Part shown: piece after piece, positions 7,268 to 15,413 of the stretch
Position numbering within the stretch: the stretch's first letter is position 1
Layout of the letters: the number at the start of each line of letters is the position of its first letter
DNA from: Collinsella sp.
GTDB lineage: Bacteria; Actinomycetota; Coriobacteriia; Coriobacteriales; Coriobacteriaceae
NCBI GenBank assembly: GCA_019414325.1
Contig: DXMG01000011.1
Location: 1-47,510, forward strand
Direction of reading: 5' to 3'
DNA length: 47,510 bases
Position numbers and translations under genes: made by a program
Notes under the pieces: generated by a model
Told to the model about the DNA's origin: nothing
The model's database searches: none
The model's input: only the letters and a program-made list of their open reading frames with translations

Positions 7268-8350
7268 ATGGATTTGCTGATTGATATTCTGCTCGACGCC
7301 GGCAAGGACACGCTCTCGCTGGTACCGTTCTTATTGGTGACATATTTGGCCCTCGAGACCCTGGAGCACGTCGCGGGCGACAGCGTTAACGGCGCCATCA
7401 AGCGCGCCGGCGCCGCGGGTCCCGTGGTTGGCTCGTTGCTGGGCATGGTGCCGCAGTGCGGCTTTTCGGCAATGGCGGCAACGCTGTACGCCGGTCGTGT
7501 CGTGACCTTGGGCACGTTGGTGGCGGTGTTCCTTTCGACCTCCGATGAGATGCTGCCGCTGTTGCTCGCCGAGCAAGTTCCCGTGCAGACCATGGCGATG
7601 TTGCTCGCCTCGAAGGCGCTGATCGCGCTGGTCACGGGCTTTATCGTGGATGCGGCTATCCGCGGCCTTCGTCGTAATGCCCGCGCGCATGCGGCGATTC
7701 GCCGTACCGTGCTGGGGACCGCTGCCAATCCGGCTCATGTGAACTGCGCGCACGACGACCATACCGGGGGCGACATCATTGATGAAGTGGCCGAGGCGGG
7801 CGTAAGTGCTGATCACATCCACGAGCTGTGCGAACGCGATCATTGCGGCTGTGACGAGGATGAGGACGAGCACGGGCACGACCACAGCCACGATCATGGT
7901 CACGCGGACGAGCACGAGCGCCACCACGACCACAGCCACTCCTACGAGGGCGCGCCCATCGTGTCGATCATCCGCAGCGCGATCTCGCATACCGTGCAGG
8001 TGTCGGTATTCATTTTCCTGGTGACGCTGATTCTGGTCGCCGTGCTCGAGACCTTTGGCGAGTCGGCGATCGAGCAGTTCCTGCGCGGCAACGAGACGCT
8101 TGCGGTCCTGGGCTCGGCGCTTGTCGGCCTGATTCCCAACTGCTCGGCCAGCGTCGTCATCACGCAACTGTACCTGGAAGGCGCGCTGCAGCTGGCCCCG
8201 ATGCTCGCCGGCACGCTCATTTCTGCCGGCGTGGGCTACCTGGTGCTGTTCCGCACCAACCGCAGCGCCCGCGAAAACGTCGTGTTCCTGGTCATGATGT
8301 ACGTCATCGGCGCCGGCTGGGGCCTTATCCTATCCGCCTTCGGCCTCTAA
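7268..8350 (+). CDS. Putative manganese transporter (ArsP_2/DUF2899-type permease) with His-rich loop
   Basis: The 360-residue membrane protein is built of two related halves carrying GMVPQCGFSA (near 59-68) and GLIPNCSASV (near 287-296). They are linked by a long hydrophilic loop (about 135-225) that is packed with His, Asp and Glu. This is the pattern of the family once called putative arsenic efflux proteins and now often annotated as putative manganese transporters. Hydrophobic segments flank both motifs. The loop probably binds or senses metal. Regulation by the DtxR-like protein at 795 is suggested by a shared 11-bp upstream word. Transport direction and metal are not proven by sequence. 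A strong hairpin terminator follows. Confidence 0.82.
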   Translation: MDLLIDILLDAGKDTLSLVPFLLVTYLALETLEHVAGDSVNGAIKRAGAAGPVVGSLLGMVPQCGFSAMAATLYAGRVVTLGTLVAVFLSTSDEMLPLLLAEQVPVQTMAMLLASKALIALVTGFIVDAAIRGLRRNARAHAAIRRTVLGTAANPAHVNCAHDDHTGGDIIDEVAEAGVSADHIHELCERDHCGCDEDEDEHGHDHSHDHGHADEHERHHDHSHSYEGAPIVSIIRSAISHTVQVSVFIFLVTLILVAVLETFGESAIEQFLRGNETLAVLGSALVGLIPNCSASVVITQLYLEGALQLAPMLAGTLISAGVGYLVLFRTNRSARENVVFLVMMYVIGAGWGLILSAFGL

Positions 8351-8358
8351 GTAGGCCT

Positions 8359-8434
8359 AAAAAATGGGCTTCAAATAGCCATGCTCGGCGCCTGCGCAAT
8401 GCGGCGACGCATGGCATTTTGAAGCCCGTTTTTT
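8359..8434 (+). terminator. Long hairpin terminator after the transporter gene
   Basis: AATGGGCTTCAAA and CCATGC on the left pair with GCATGG and TTTTGAAGCCC on the right. A T-run follows on the plus strand, and A residues precede the left arm, so it could also work in reverse. Confidence 0.85.
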
Positions 8435-8476
8435 GTTGAGCCATGGATTCCGAGCGCTCACACCGCGCAAAACAAA

Positions 8477-8513
8477 AAGGTAGATTTCCGGGCATGTCCC
8501 GAAAATCTACCTT
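8477..8513 (-). terminator. Terminator of the yaiI-like gene
   Basis: AAGGTAGATTTCCGGG pairs with TCCCGAAAATCTACCTT around a short loop. On the minus strand the stem is followed by a U-rich run, 3 bp past the yaiI stop codon. Confidence 0.85.
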
Positions 8514-8515
8514 GG

Positions 8516-8998
8516 TTAGCGCAGCAGCTCGGTGAGGTTGCGCTTAAAGCGGGCCCGGTCTTCGCTGGTAAATGCCGCCGGACCGCGAGTGCGACCGCCG
8601 GCGCGGCGCACCTTCTTTTCCTCGTGGCGAATAAACAGTTGCATGTCGATGGTCGCCTTATCGTAGACGCGCCCGCGCACGCCGATGGCGGCGGCATCGC
8701 GCCCGAGCACCATGCTCGCCAAGCCAATGTCCTGCGTCACGACTACGTCGCCCGCCTGCAGGCGTTCGACAATGGCAAAGTCGGCGCTGTCGGCGCCCAC
8801 GCTCACATCGAGCGTCGTGACCCAAAATCCGCGTCGCGCATGCTCGACGTCGCGCGGATCGTTGCGGCGAATGTGGCGTTCCAGGTTCTGTGTGCTGTTG
8901 CCGGCGATAACGACGGCAACGCCCGCCCGCCGCGCGCAGTCAATCGACTCGCGCGTGACCGGGCAGGCGTCTGCATCAATAAAGAGCGTTCGCGGCAT
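8516..8998 (-). CDS. YaiI/YqxD family protein (UPF0178)
   Basis: The product has 160 residues, close to the usual length of this family. Signature segments are LFIDADACPV at the N terminus, the central DSADFAIVERL and GDVVVTQDIGLA, and the basic C-terminal RAGGRTRGP. The fold is PIN/NYN-like with conserved aspartates that could hold a metal, but no activity is established. The start codon ATG directly abuts the stop of the DUF308 gene upstream (TAG then ATG with no gap), so the two are probably translationally coupled in one transcript. Confidence 0.93.
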   Translation of the reverse strand: MPRTLFIDADACPVTRESIDCARRAGVAVVIAGNSTQNLERHIRRNDPRDVEHARRGFWVTTLDVSVGADSADFAIVERLQAGDVVVTQDIGLASMVLGRDAAAIGVRGRVYDKATIDMQLFIRHEEKKVRRAGGRTRGPAAFTSEDRARFKRNLTELLR

Positions 8999-9601
8999 CT
9001 AGTGCACCAGTTTGCCAAATTGAATAGCGCGAACAATCAGCGTTACGCCAAACACCAGCAGTGCGGCGCCGCTAAAGATGACGAGCATCTTGGCCGACCA
9101 CAGCGGATAGATAAACACGAACATGCCGGCGATGATGGAGAGCGCGCCGCTCAGGATGGCGAGGGCACGGTTGGACGAAAGCTCGGACTCCAGAATGGAC
9201 ATGACACCTTCGACGATCCAGCCAAAGCCGGCCACGATAACCACCATCGTGGTGAGCGTCGCGGTCGAGAAGGCCTGGTTGCGCAGGATTATGACGCCGC
9301 CCAAGATAATGAGTAGGTTGGAGATGATGCTCGTCACGCGCCAGCCGGTGGGCAGCAGTGGCTCGAAAACAGCGGTAAACAGCCTGATCGCGGCCGTGAT
9401 CACAAAGTAGAAGCCCAAGACGGTCGTTAGGAAGACGAGGGACTTGGCGGGCGCAAACAGCAGTGCGATACCAGCAATGAGCGCTAAGACGCCCGTGATG
9501 GCGTAGATCCAGCGTACGGCCTTGACGGCTTTGCCCGCCATGCTTTTCTCGTCAAATCCAAACTGGCTCGATTTTTGGTCATCGTTCTTAAAGATGCCCA
9601 T
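8999..9601 (-). CDS. HdeD-like DUF308 membrane protein
   Basis: This 200-residue protein has about six hydrophobic helices arranged as repeated pairs (ITGVLALIAGIALLF, ISNLLIILGGVIIL, LSGALSIIAGMFVF), typical of DUF308 proteins related to E. coli HdeD. A short charged N-terminal tail is cytoplasmic by prediction. The family is linked to acid stress in E. coli, but function is not transferable with confidence. GGAAAGGAG precedes the ATG. It is the first gene of a two-gene unit with yaiI. Confidence 0.88.
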   Translation of the reverse strand: MGIFKNDDQKSSQFGFDEKSMAGKAVKAVRWIYAITGVLALIAGIALLFAPAKSLVFLTTVLGFYFVITAAIRLFTAVFEPLLPTGWRVTSIISNLLIILGGVIILRNQAFSTATLTTMVVIVAGFGWIVEGVMSILESELSSNRALAILSGALSIIAGMFVFIYPLWSAKMLVIFSGAALLVFGVTLIVRAIQFGKLVH

Positions 9602-9760
9602 AATGTCTCCTTTCCGTGCGGCGTAAGCCTTGATCGTTACAACCAGTATCGCCTAAAGGCTCTGGCGTATGGGTCGGGGAGGGCGAAACGTAACCCAAAG
9701 GTCCCGAATTGTTTCCGTTGTTCCCCAGGTCGCGATTTTCTATTCAACAGGTGTAGAACA

Positions 9761-9808
9761 TTGCAGCCCTGTTCGTTATTGCCTACGTTTTAGGTTAGAT
9801 TTTCCTAA
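9761..9808 (+). promoter_or_regulatory. Promoter with DtxR/IdeR-like box before the nitroreductase
   Basis: TTGCAG (9761-9766), 17 bp and TACGTT (9784-9789) form a plausible promoter. Directly downstream, TTAGGTTAGATTTTCCTAA (9790-9808) matches 15 of 19 positions of the DtxR/IdeR consensus and has perfect TTAGG/CCTAA outer arms. Its position over the start site would suit repression. Confidence 0.5.
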
Positions 9809-9836
9809 GGACAATTGGCTTGTATTGGGGGTCCCT

Positions 9837-10508
9837 ATGAACGAAGCAGTTCCCGAGGCACCGTCGAGTGTCGAATCGATGGCAAAGCAAGGTTGCGAAA
9901 AGCTCGGCCTGGACGCGTTCGATGCGTTGGTTCGCCGCGCCCGCACGTGCCGCCGCTTTGACGAGTCCATGCGCGTGCCGCGCGAGTTTTTGCTCGAGCT
10001 GGCGGAACTGGCGCACCTGGCTCCCTGCGGCGCCAACGCTCAGCGCCTACGCTTTCATGTGGTGAGCGGTTCCGAGGACTGCGCTCGCGTGTTTGACGAG
10101 CTTGCATGGGCCGGTGCGCTCAAGGATTGGTCGGGTCCCGATGAGGGCGAGCGCCCGACCGGCTACATCGCGATTCTTGCCGAGCGCGCCGTTCCGGGCA
10201 AGCCCGCCGCTCCCATTACCGAGGTCGACACGGGCATTGCCGCGCAGACGATGATGCTCGCCGCCCGCAGCGCCACGCCCGAGGTGGCTGCCTGCATGTT
10301 CAAGGCTTTTACGCCCCACGCGTTCGATGCCATGGGGCTCGATAACGACAAGTATGAGCTCAAGCTGATCATGGCGTTTGGCGTTCCGGCCGAGACGCAG
10401 GTGATCGATGCGATCGATTCCAACCCCGACGGCTCCATCAATTATTGGCGCGACGAGGCGCGGGTGCACCACGTACCCAAGCGTCCGCTTGCCGACGTGC
10501 TGCTGTAG
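9837..10508 (+). CDS. Nitroreductase-family flavoprotein
   Basis: The 223-residue protein shows RRARTCRRFDESMRVP, then LAELAHLAPCGANAQRLRFHVV, then DTGIAAQTMMLAARS, the usual order of FMN-binding and dimer segments in nitroreductases. These enzymes reduce quinones, nitro compounds or flavins with NAD(P)H in the cytoplasm; the substrate is unknown. The ATG at 9837 is chosen over an upstream frame because a GGGGG site sits just before it and the promoter lies at 9761-9789. A DtxR-like box in its promoter suggests iron or manganese control. A CCACCAC-type hairpin follows the gene. Confidence 0.85.
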   Translation: MNEAVPEAPSSVESMAKQGCEKLGLDAFDALVRRARTCRRFDESMRVPREFLLELAELAHLAPCGANAQRLRFHVVSGSEDCARVFDELAWAGALKDWSGPDEGERPTGYIAILAERAVPGKPAAPITEVDTGIAAQTMMLAARSATPEVAACMFKAFTPHAFDAMGLDNDKYELKLIMAFGVPAETQVIDAIDSNPDGSINYWRDEARVHHVPKRPLADVLL

Positions 10509-10540
10509 TTGTGCGTCGTTGCGGTGCAATCCGGCGGCAA

Positions 10541-10577
10541 AATCACCACAAAGGCTCCTGTCCCCTTTGTGGTGGTA
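10541..10577. repeat. CCACCAC hairpin repeat, copy 1 (divergent)
   Basis: CACCACAAAGG pairs with CCTTTGTGGTG around CTCCTGTC. It belongs to the family of seven hairpins in this window but has a changed left end (TCACCAC) and one loop change, and it lacks the T-run. It separates the nitroreductase from the phosphatase pair. Confidence 0.85.
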
Positions 10578-10591
10578 CGAGGGGAGGGTGT

Positions 10592-11134
10592 GTGGCAGAT
10601 CTGTATTTGGTGCGGCATGGGCAGACTGAGCTCAATGTGCAGAGCATTTTGCAGGGTTGGCACGATTCGCCGCTTACGGAGCGCGGGCGCGAGCAGGCGC
10701 TGACGGCGCGTACGGCGTTTGCGGCGCGTGGCGTGGCCTTTGATCATGTGTATTCCTCGCCGTTGGGCCGGGCGCGGCATACGGCCGAGCTTATCGTTGG
10801 CGAGGGCCGTTCCATTGAGCTGGTCGATGACCTGCGTGAGTGGCATTTTGGCTCGCTGGAGGGCACATCAAATCGCGAGATGCCGCCGCAGCCCTGGGGT
10901 GATTATCCGGTTGCCTTTGGTGGCGAGTCGGAAAGTGAGCTTCGCACACGTATGGTCGCGGTGCTGTCCCGCATCATGGCCAGGCCGCAGCACGACTGCG
11001 TGCTGGCGGTTTCCCACGGCTCAGCCTGCCAGGAGTTTCTTGAGTATGTGACTGGCGGGGGAGAGCTGCCCGACAACGGTGCCGTGCTTCATTTTGGCTA
11101 TTGCGACGGGGCGTTTTCGCTCTTGGGTTGGTAA
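10592..11134 (+). CDS. Histidine phosphatase (phosphoglycerate mutase family), first of a tandem pair
   Basis: The product has 180 residues. The catalytic LYLVRHGQTELN begins at residue 4, the second arginine lies in SSPLGRARHTAE, and the distal histidine in VLAVSHGSACQEF. The GTG at 10592 is chosen because it follows GAGGGGAGG and places the RHG motif at the normal distance from the N terminus; the longer frame reads through the hairpin repeat. The short length suggests a small-molecule or cofactor phosphatase (cobalamin-phosphatase-like) rather than glycolytic mutase. The gene is 17 bp from a closely similar second copy. Confidence 0.87.
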   Translation: MADLYLVRHGQTELNVQSILQGWHDSPLTERGREQALTARTAFAARGVAFDHVYSSPLGRARHTAELIVGEGRSIELVDDLREWHFGSLEGTSNREMPPQPWGDYPVAFGGESESELRTRMVAVLSRIMARPQHDCVLAVSHGSACQEFLEYVTGGGELPDNGAVLHFGYCDGAFSLLGW

Positions 11135-11151
11135 CGAACGAAAGGACCCCT

Positions 11152-11787
11152 ATGAATAAAGATCTGTATCTGGTCCGTCATGGACAGACGATATTCAACC
11201 TTAAGCGTATCATTCAGGGGTGGAGTGACTCGCCGCTTACGCAGCTGGGTTGCGACCAGGCGGCGCGCGCCGGCATGTTTTTACGTGCGCGCGGCATTGA
11301 GCCCGATCATGCTTACACCTCCACGCTTCATCGCACCGAGCAGACTATCGCCAACTTGTGGCCGGGCTTGGCGTACGAGCGCCTGGACGGCCTGCGTGAG
11401 TGGTTCTTTGGCGACTTTGAGGCCGAGCGCGTGATGCTTATGCCCGAGCGCCCGTGGCGCGATTTCTATCGTCAATTTGGCGGCGAGGGCCAGATCCAGG
11501 TGCGCGAGCGCATGGTGGCGACGCTGACCGAACTCATGCAGCGTCCGGACCATACGTGCGTGCTCGCGGTAAGCCATGGCTCGGCTATCAAGGAGTTTAT
11601 GGATCACGTGAAGGGTTCGGCGGCCGACGAGCGCGATCGCGTGCCGGGCAACTGCTCGGTGCTGCACTTTGCGTTTGATGATGCGACGGATACGTTTGAA
11701 CTGGTTGAGATTTTTACGCAGGAAGACTACGCGCGCGAGCTGGGGCTTGAACCGCTTGTGGCTACTGCGGGTCCGCAGCGCGGATAA
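11152..11787 (+). CDS. Histidine phosphatase, second of a tandem pair
   Basis: The 211-residue protein carries LYLVRHGQTIFN, the LHRTEQTIANLW segment with the second arginine, and CVLAVSHGSAIKEF. It shares the QGWxDSPLT, LREWxFGxxE and FGGExxxxxRxRMVA blocks with the preceding gene, so the pair arose by tandem duplication. GAAAGGA precedes the ATG. The extra C-terminal residues follow the last strand and are not recognised. The substrate is unknown. A strong terminator follows at 11835. Confidence 0.87.
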   Translation: MNKDLYLVRHGQTIFNLKRIIQGWSDSPLTQLGCDQAARAGMFLRARGIEPDHAYTSTLHRTEQTIANLWPGLAYERLDGLREWFFGDFEAERVMLMPERPWRDFYRQFGGEGQIQVRERMVATLTELMQRPDHTCVLAVSHGSAIKEFMDHVKGSAADERDRVPGNCSVLHFAFDDATDTFELVEIFTQEDYARELGLEPLVATAGPQRG

Positions 11788-11834
11788 CGCGAGCGCGGCG
11801 GCACGGGTCGCCGGCATAACTTCTCGACGCGAAA

Positions 11835-11871
11835 GGGGCGGAGATGCATGTACCTGCTGCATCTCCGCCCC
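11835..11871. terminator. Bidirectional terminator between convergent genes
   Basis: GGGGCGGAGATGC pairs perfectly with GCATCTCCGCCCC around an 11-base loop. It lies between the second phosphatase gene and the DUF1015-like gene, which point toward each other. Confidence 0.8.
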
Positions 11872-11916
11872 CTGTTTGTTGAGCTGCCGATTTTTGTGCT
11901 GGGCGGTCTGGTCTTG

Positions 11917-12600
11917 CTAGAACCGCGCGACCTGGTGCGTGAGCAGACCTGTCGGAACCTGCGGCGCGGCGCCGCTGACCTGCGCGGCGGGGAAGAGCAC
12001 GGCAACGGTAAAGTTGAACGGCTCCTTGCCGGTGTACGTTCCGGCGGCACGGGCCTCATCGGCCAGCAGCTGCGACGCCCCGGTCAGAGCGGCGGCGTAG
12101 GCGGGGTTGTCGGCCAGTGCCGGCTCCGGTGCTTGGTCGAGCATAGCGCGGATGGCCCCGACGGCGTCCTCGCGCTTGACCTCCCACGCGCGGTGCGTAA
12201 TGCCCGCGGGGTCGGTGACGGCGTAGAGAGACGCGCCCTCTTTGGCGGCGCCCAGGATGATATCCATGACGGGCGAGGCCTCGTAGACGAGCGATACGGG
12301 GCGCGGCTGCACCTTGAGCTCGGCGATCGCGCGCGCGGCGGCGGCCACGTCGGCGCTGGCATCGCCCTTGCCGCCCGCAAGTACACTCGTCGGGCAAATC
12401 GCCACGACACCCGTCACGCGTCCCGGCTCGCCCGAGCATTCGTACACGTAATACGCCGCACCCGGGTCCTTGAGCATCAGACCATCGGCAATGGCTCCGC
12501 CCAGAGCATCGTTGCCGCTCAGGATGCTGCCCATTGCAGGCAGCGCCTCGAGCACGCGGTCCTGAGCTGGGCGGATGCAGGGAAACGGAAGTGCTTTCAT
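11917..12600 (-). CDS. Short DUF1015-like protein
   Basis: This 227-residue protein begins MKALPFPCIRPAQDRV and continues with AAYYVYECSGEPGRVTGVVAI and, near the end, EPFNFTVAVLFPAAQV, which correspond to conserved blocks of DUF1015 proteins. The usual family length is about 400 residues, and the conserved ADGHHR block is missing, so this is a shortened or divergent form. From memory, DUF1015 genes often sit beside serC and serA; here serA and serC lie about 3 kb away on the same strand. The start codon follows TAGGACC, 39 bp after the M20 peptidase gene, so both probably form one transcript. Confidence 0.6.
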   Translation of the reverse strand: MKALPFPCIRPAQDRVLEALPAMGSILSGNDALGGAIADGLMLKDPGAAYYVYECSGEPGRVTGVVAICPTSVLAGGKGDASADVAAAARAIAELKVQPRPVSLVYEASPVMDIILGAAKEGASLYAVTDPAGITHRAWEVKREDAVGAIRAMLDQAPEPALADNPAYAAALTGASQLLADEARAAGTYTGKEPFNFTVAVLFPAAQVSGAAPQVPTGLLTHQVARF

Positions 12601-12639
12601 GGGCGGTCCTAACGCACGAGTCGGTTTGTTCGCGGCTTA

Positions 12640-13860
12640 TTATGCCCCAACTTGGCCGCTCGCGTCCCAGAGCACGTTATCGGCGAGCGCGATTAGCACC
12701 TGCTGACAACGAACGATATCGGCGTGGGGCACATATTCGTTGGGCTTGTGCGCGAGCGCGAGCGACCCGGGACCGTAGCTCATGCAATTGCGGTTACCTG
12801 TCTTGCCGGCAATGACGGCGGTGTCGGTGTAGCCGGTAAAGAAGCCGACGGTCGTGTCCGCGTCCGTCACGTCATCGGCGGCACGCTTGAGCACTGCTAG
12901 AAGGGGAGAGTTCGGGTCGCGCTCGATGGCGGGGCGGTCGCCCGTCACGGTGTAGCTGCCATGGCAACCGGGAACGGCGGCTTCGGCGACGGCGATGGCC
13001 TGCTCTACCATGCGCGTCGCGGCGGCCGTATCGGTCGGCGGGGTCAGACGCATGTCGACCCAGACTTTGGCGCGGTCGGGCACGACATAGGGGCGATATC
13101 CGCCCTCGATTTGGCCAAACGTGATGGTCGAAGGCCCCAGCTCATCGTGCGCGGGCAGCGCCACAAACGCGCGACGGAGCGAACACACGACCTCGGCCAT
13201 GGCGGCGACGGCATCCGCGCCCTTCCACGGCTGGCTCGCATGCGCCGTCACGCCAGCCATTTCAATCTCGAACCACGTACGCCCCTTGTGCGCCACCTGG
13301 ATCTGTCCGTCGGTGGGCTCGGTGTCCAGCACCCATTCACGCGAGCCGACCCAGCCAGCATCGATCGCGGTCTCTGAGCCGCGCATAAAGTCTTCCTCGT
13401 CGACCGAGCAGATGAGCGAAAAGCCGCGGCGGGGCAACGCGCCATCCGCCGCCACGCGCTCGAGCGTATGGACCAGTGCGGCAATGGCGCAGGCCAGGCC
13501 ACCCTTCATATCGCAGGCACCGCGGCCGTAGAGCTTGCCGTCGCGCACGACCGCCCCGAGCGGCGTAATGTCCGCGTCCCAGCCATCGCCCAGCGTAACG
13601 GTATCCATATGGCAGATATAGACGAGTCGCGGCTCGTCGCTTTGGCCCGGCACGGTGACCATAAGGTTGCGGCGCCCGGGGAGTACTTCGAGCTCTGCAA
13701 TCTGCACGGCATCGAGTACCGGATGGCTCAGCTGCGCCAACTGTTCCTCAACCAACGCTTTGATATGCCGCTCAATTTCATCCTCATACGCGCCCGGGTC
13801 TGAGCTGTCGATTCGCACAAGCTCCTGCGCAAGCCGCCAGGCAAAGTCCTTGTCAACCAT
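12640..13860 (-). CDS. M20-family metallopeptidase (ArgE/DapE/CPG2-like)
   Basis: The product has 406 residues. Zinc ligands and catalytic residues are visible as YICHMDTVT, GRGACDMKGG (bridging Asp), CSVDEEDF (Glu pair) and, near the end, SYGPGSLALAHKPNEYV with the last histidine. The dimerisation domain lies between, with TAHASQPWKGADA. Such enzymes remove acyl or amino-acid groups from small peptides or N-acyl amino acids in the cytoplasm; the closest pattern is ArgE/DapE-like, but the substrate is open. The ATG at 13860 follows GTGAGG; a start 10 codons further up has no ribosome site. Confidence 0.9.
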   Translation of the reverse strand: MVDKDFAWRLAQELVRIDSSDPGAYEDEIERHIKALVEEQLAQLSHPVLDAVQIAELEVLPGRRNLMVTVPGQSDEPRLVYICHMDTVTLGDGWDADITPLGAVVRDGKLYGRGACDMKGGLACAIAALVHTLERVAADGALPRRGFSLICSVDEEDFMRGSETAIDAGWVGSREWVLDTEPTDGQIQVAHKGRTWFEIEMAGVTAHASQPWKGADAVAAMAEVVCSLRRAFVALPAHDELGPSTITFGQIEGGYRPYVVPDRAKVWVDMRLTPPTDTAAATRMVEQAIAVAEAAVPGCHGSYTVTGDRPAIERDPNSPLLAVLKRAADDVTDADTTVGFFTGYTDTAVIAGKTGNRNCMSYGPGSLALAHKPNEYVPHADIVRCQQVLIALADNVLWDASGQVGA

Positions 13861-14014
13861 ATGCAACCTCACAATCAGTCTGCTTTCCAAACCGATTGTA
13901 AGCCTCCTAAGAGATCCGCGGTGTGCGCGCAGCAGTATTTACCGTTCGCAGGCCGAGCCAGCGCGTTTGCCGTCCGAGCGGGTTCACAAACGGCGCAGTG
14001 GGTACGTAGCCTCT

Positions 14015-15064
14015 ATGGACGACATGCTGTGCGACATATCTGCCTTTCGGTATCACCGGATACCTCCACAGGTCTTGGCGATAATGCCGGACCTGCCCGA
14101 GTCTGCGGACGATCCGCGCAAGGAGCGCCTTTGCGAGCATCCGCTCGTCACGCATTTTCTGGGCATCCCGTTGCACGTTTTGGCGCAGGGAAGCTGCGGA
14201 CGTAAGGGCGATCGCATTGTCAGGCATGTTTGGAACGGGGAGAGGCCGTTTGGCTCCGTGCGGCAGACAGAGTTTGGCCTCGATGCCGCGTCCCCACTCT
14301 TTACCCTGCTGACCCTGGCCTCCTCGGTCTCAAACGAGCGTCTAATCATGTGCATGTATGAGATGTGCGGCACCTTTGCCGTGTGCAAGATTGCGCCTCA
14401 GGTAAAGTCGGCACTTGTGCAGGCGTATGGGGGCCGGTGGGGTGACGCGCAGTTGGGCTGGGAAAACGTAAAGGATGTCTCGGGGAATCCAACGGACTTG
14501 TGGAAACGACCGCCCTTGATCGAGCTCTCTGAGCTTACGGAGTACGTCGATAAGATCCGGGGGCTCCGCGGCGCTAAATCGTTCACACGTGCCGCGAAAT
14601 GCATTACAGGGATGGCGGCATCGCCGCTCGAGGTCCAGGCATCGATGCTGTTTGGTCTTTCGAGGTTACGCGGCGGCGAAGGGCTGCGCCTTACCAATAA
14701 CGTCGAGATTCGTATGACGCGCAGCGCTCGTCTGATTTCGGGGCTCGACAGGCGCTATGCCGATATCCTGCTGGCAAATAAGGACGGCAGCCGAGAGTGT
14801 CTGGTTGAATGCCAGGGTAAAGCCATACACGGATCCATAGAATCCAAGATCTCTGACTCCGACCGAACGACGGCCTTGCAGGCGATGGGATATCCCGTCG
14901 TTTTGATGACCTATGGCCAGCTGGCCGACTCCGATGCCTTCCGCGTGGTGATGGAGCTCATCATGTCCTATCTCGATGCGCCGCTGAAAGACAAGACACC
15001 GCGGCAGCAGGAGCTCGAACGCCGGCTTCGTGAGGAGATATTTATCGATTGGTCGGGAATGTAG
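14015..15064 (+). CDS. Second Coriobacteriia-type protein with nuclease-like C-terminal domain
   Basis: In this 349-residue protein the N terminus MDDMLCDISAFRYHRIPPQVL is the usual start of this Coriobacteriia family as I recall it, which is why ATG 14015 is used instead of a longer frame from 13655. Residues 109-122 (LIMCMYEMCGTFAV) and 195-225 (KCITGMAASPLEVQ, GGEGLRL) align with the gene at 4585-5775. The C-terminal part reads YADILLAN (Asp250), CLVECQGKA (Glu265, Gln267) and DRTTALQAMGYPVVLMTYGQL, a plausible PD-(D/E)XK core with E-x-Q, and possibly Glu206 as first acid. Function is unknown. It stands alone, flanked 3' by an inverted-repeat element (15149-15315). Confidence 0.78.
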   Translation: MDDMLCDISAFRYHRIPPQVLAIMPDLPESADDPRKERLCEHPLVTHFLGIPLHVLAQGSCGRKGDRIVRHVWNGERPFGSVRQTEFGLDAASPLFTLLTLASSVSNERLIMCMYEMCGTFAVCKIAPQVKSALVQAYGGRWGDAQLGWENVKDVSGNPTDLWKRPPLIELSELTEYVDKIRGLRGAKSFTRAAKCITGMAASPLEVQASMLFGLSRLRGGEGLRLTNNVEIRMTRSARLISGLDRRYADILLANKDGSRECLVECQGKAIHGSIESKISDSDRTTALQAMGYPVVLMTYGQLADSDAFRVVMELIMSYLDAPLKDKTPRQQELERRLREEIFIDWSGM

Positions 15065-15148
15065 TCGTGCAGGTGGAAAACGGTCGCGCGAACTAGAGTT
15101 TTGGGCGCGAAAAAAGCTTCAGTTTCGCCTTGGAAGGACTTTAAAAAT

Positions 15149-15315
15149 GCTATCCAGAACAAGTTGTTTCGGAAAATCGACAGTCAACTTGGATGTGGTA
15201 TACAGAGATCGATTTTTACCTACTAAAGCTCCAGATAAAGCTGTTTATCAAAGCGGGTGCGCTCAGTAATTTGGGTATGACTGTCGATTATCCGAAAAAA
15301 CTTGTTCTGGGTAGC
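15149..15315. repeat. 167-bp inverted-repeat element
   Basis: Arms 15149-15185 and 15279-15315 (37 bp each) match at 34 positions, around 93 bp of AT-rich sequence with no convincing gene. The arms carry CGGAAAATCGACAGTC and its mirror. The size and spacing resemble the elements at 20426-20548 and 46325-46474. It fills most of the gap between the nuclease-like gene and serA; beyond it only the serA terminator is seen. Confidence 0.8.
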
Positions 15316-15344
15316 ATTATCAAAACCAGCCGGAGCAAAGAAAT

Positions 15345-15373
15345 CGGCCCCCGTTTCGCGAAAACGGGGGCCG
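15345..15373 (-). terminator. serA terminator
   Basis: CGGCCCCCGTTT pairs with AAACGGGGGCCG around a short loop, 41 bp past the serA stop. On the minus strand it is followed by ATTTCTTTG. Confidence 0.8.
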
Positions 15374-15413
15374 AATGGGCTTCATGGCCTGCCTGGCAGG
15401 CTTGGCGCCGGCG

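Noticed and set aside
13655..14014. Extended N terminus of the nuclease-like gene at 14015
   Set aside because: The added stretch overlaps the divergent M20 gene and its promoter, and the family begins at the DISAFRYHR segment.
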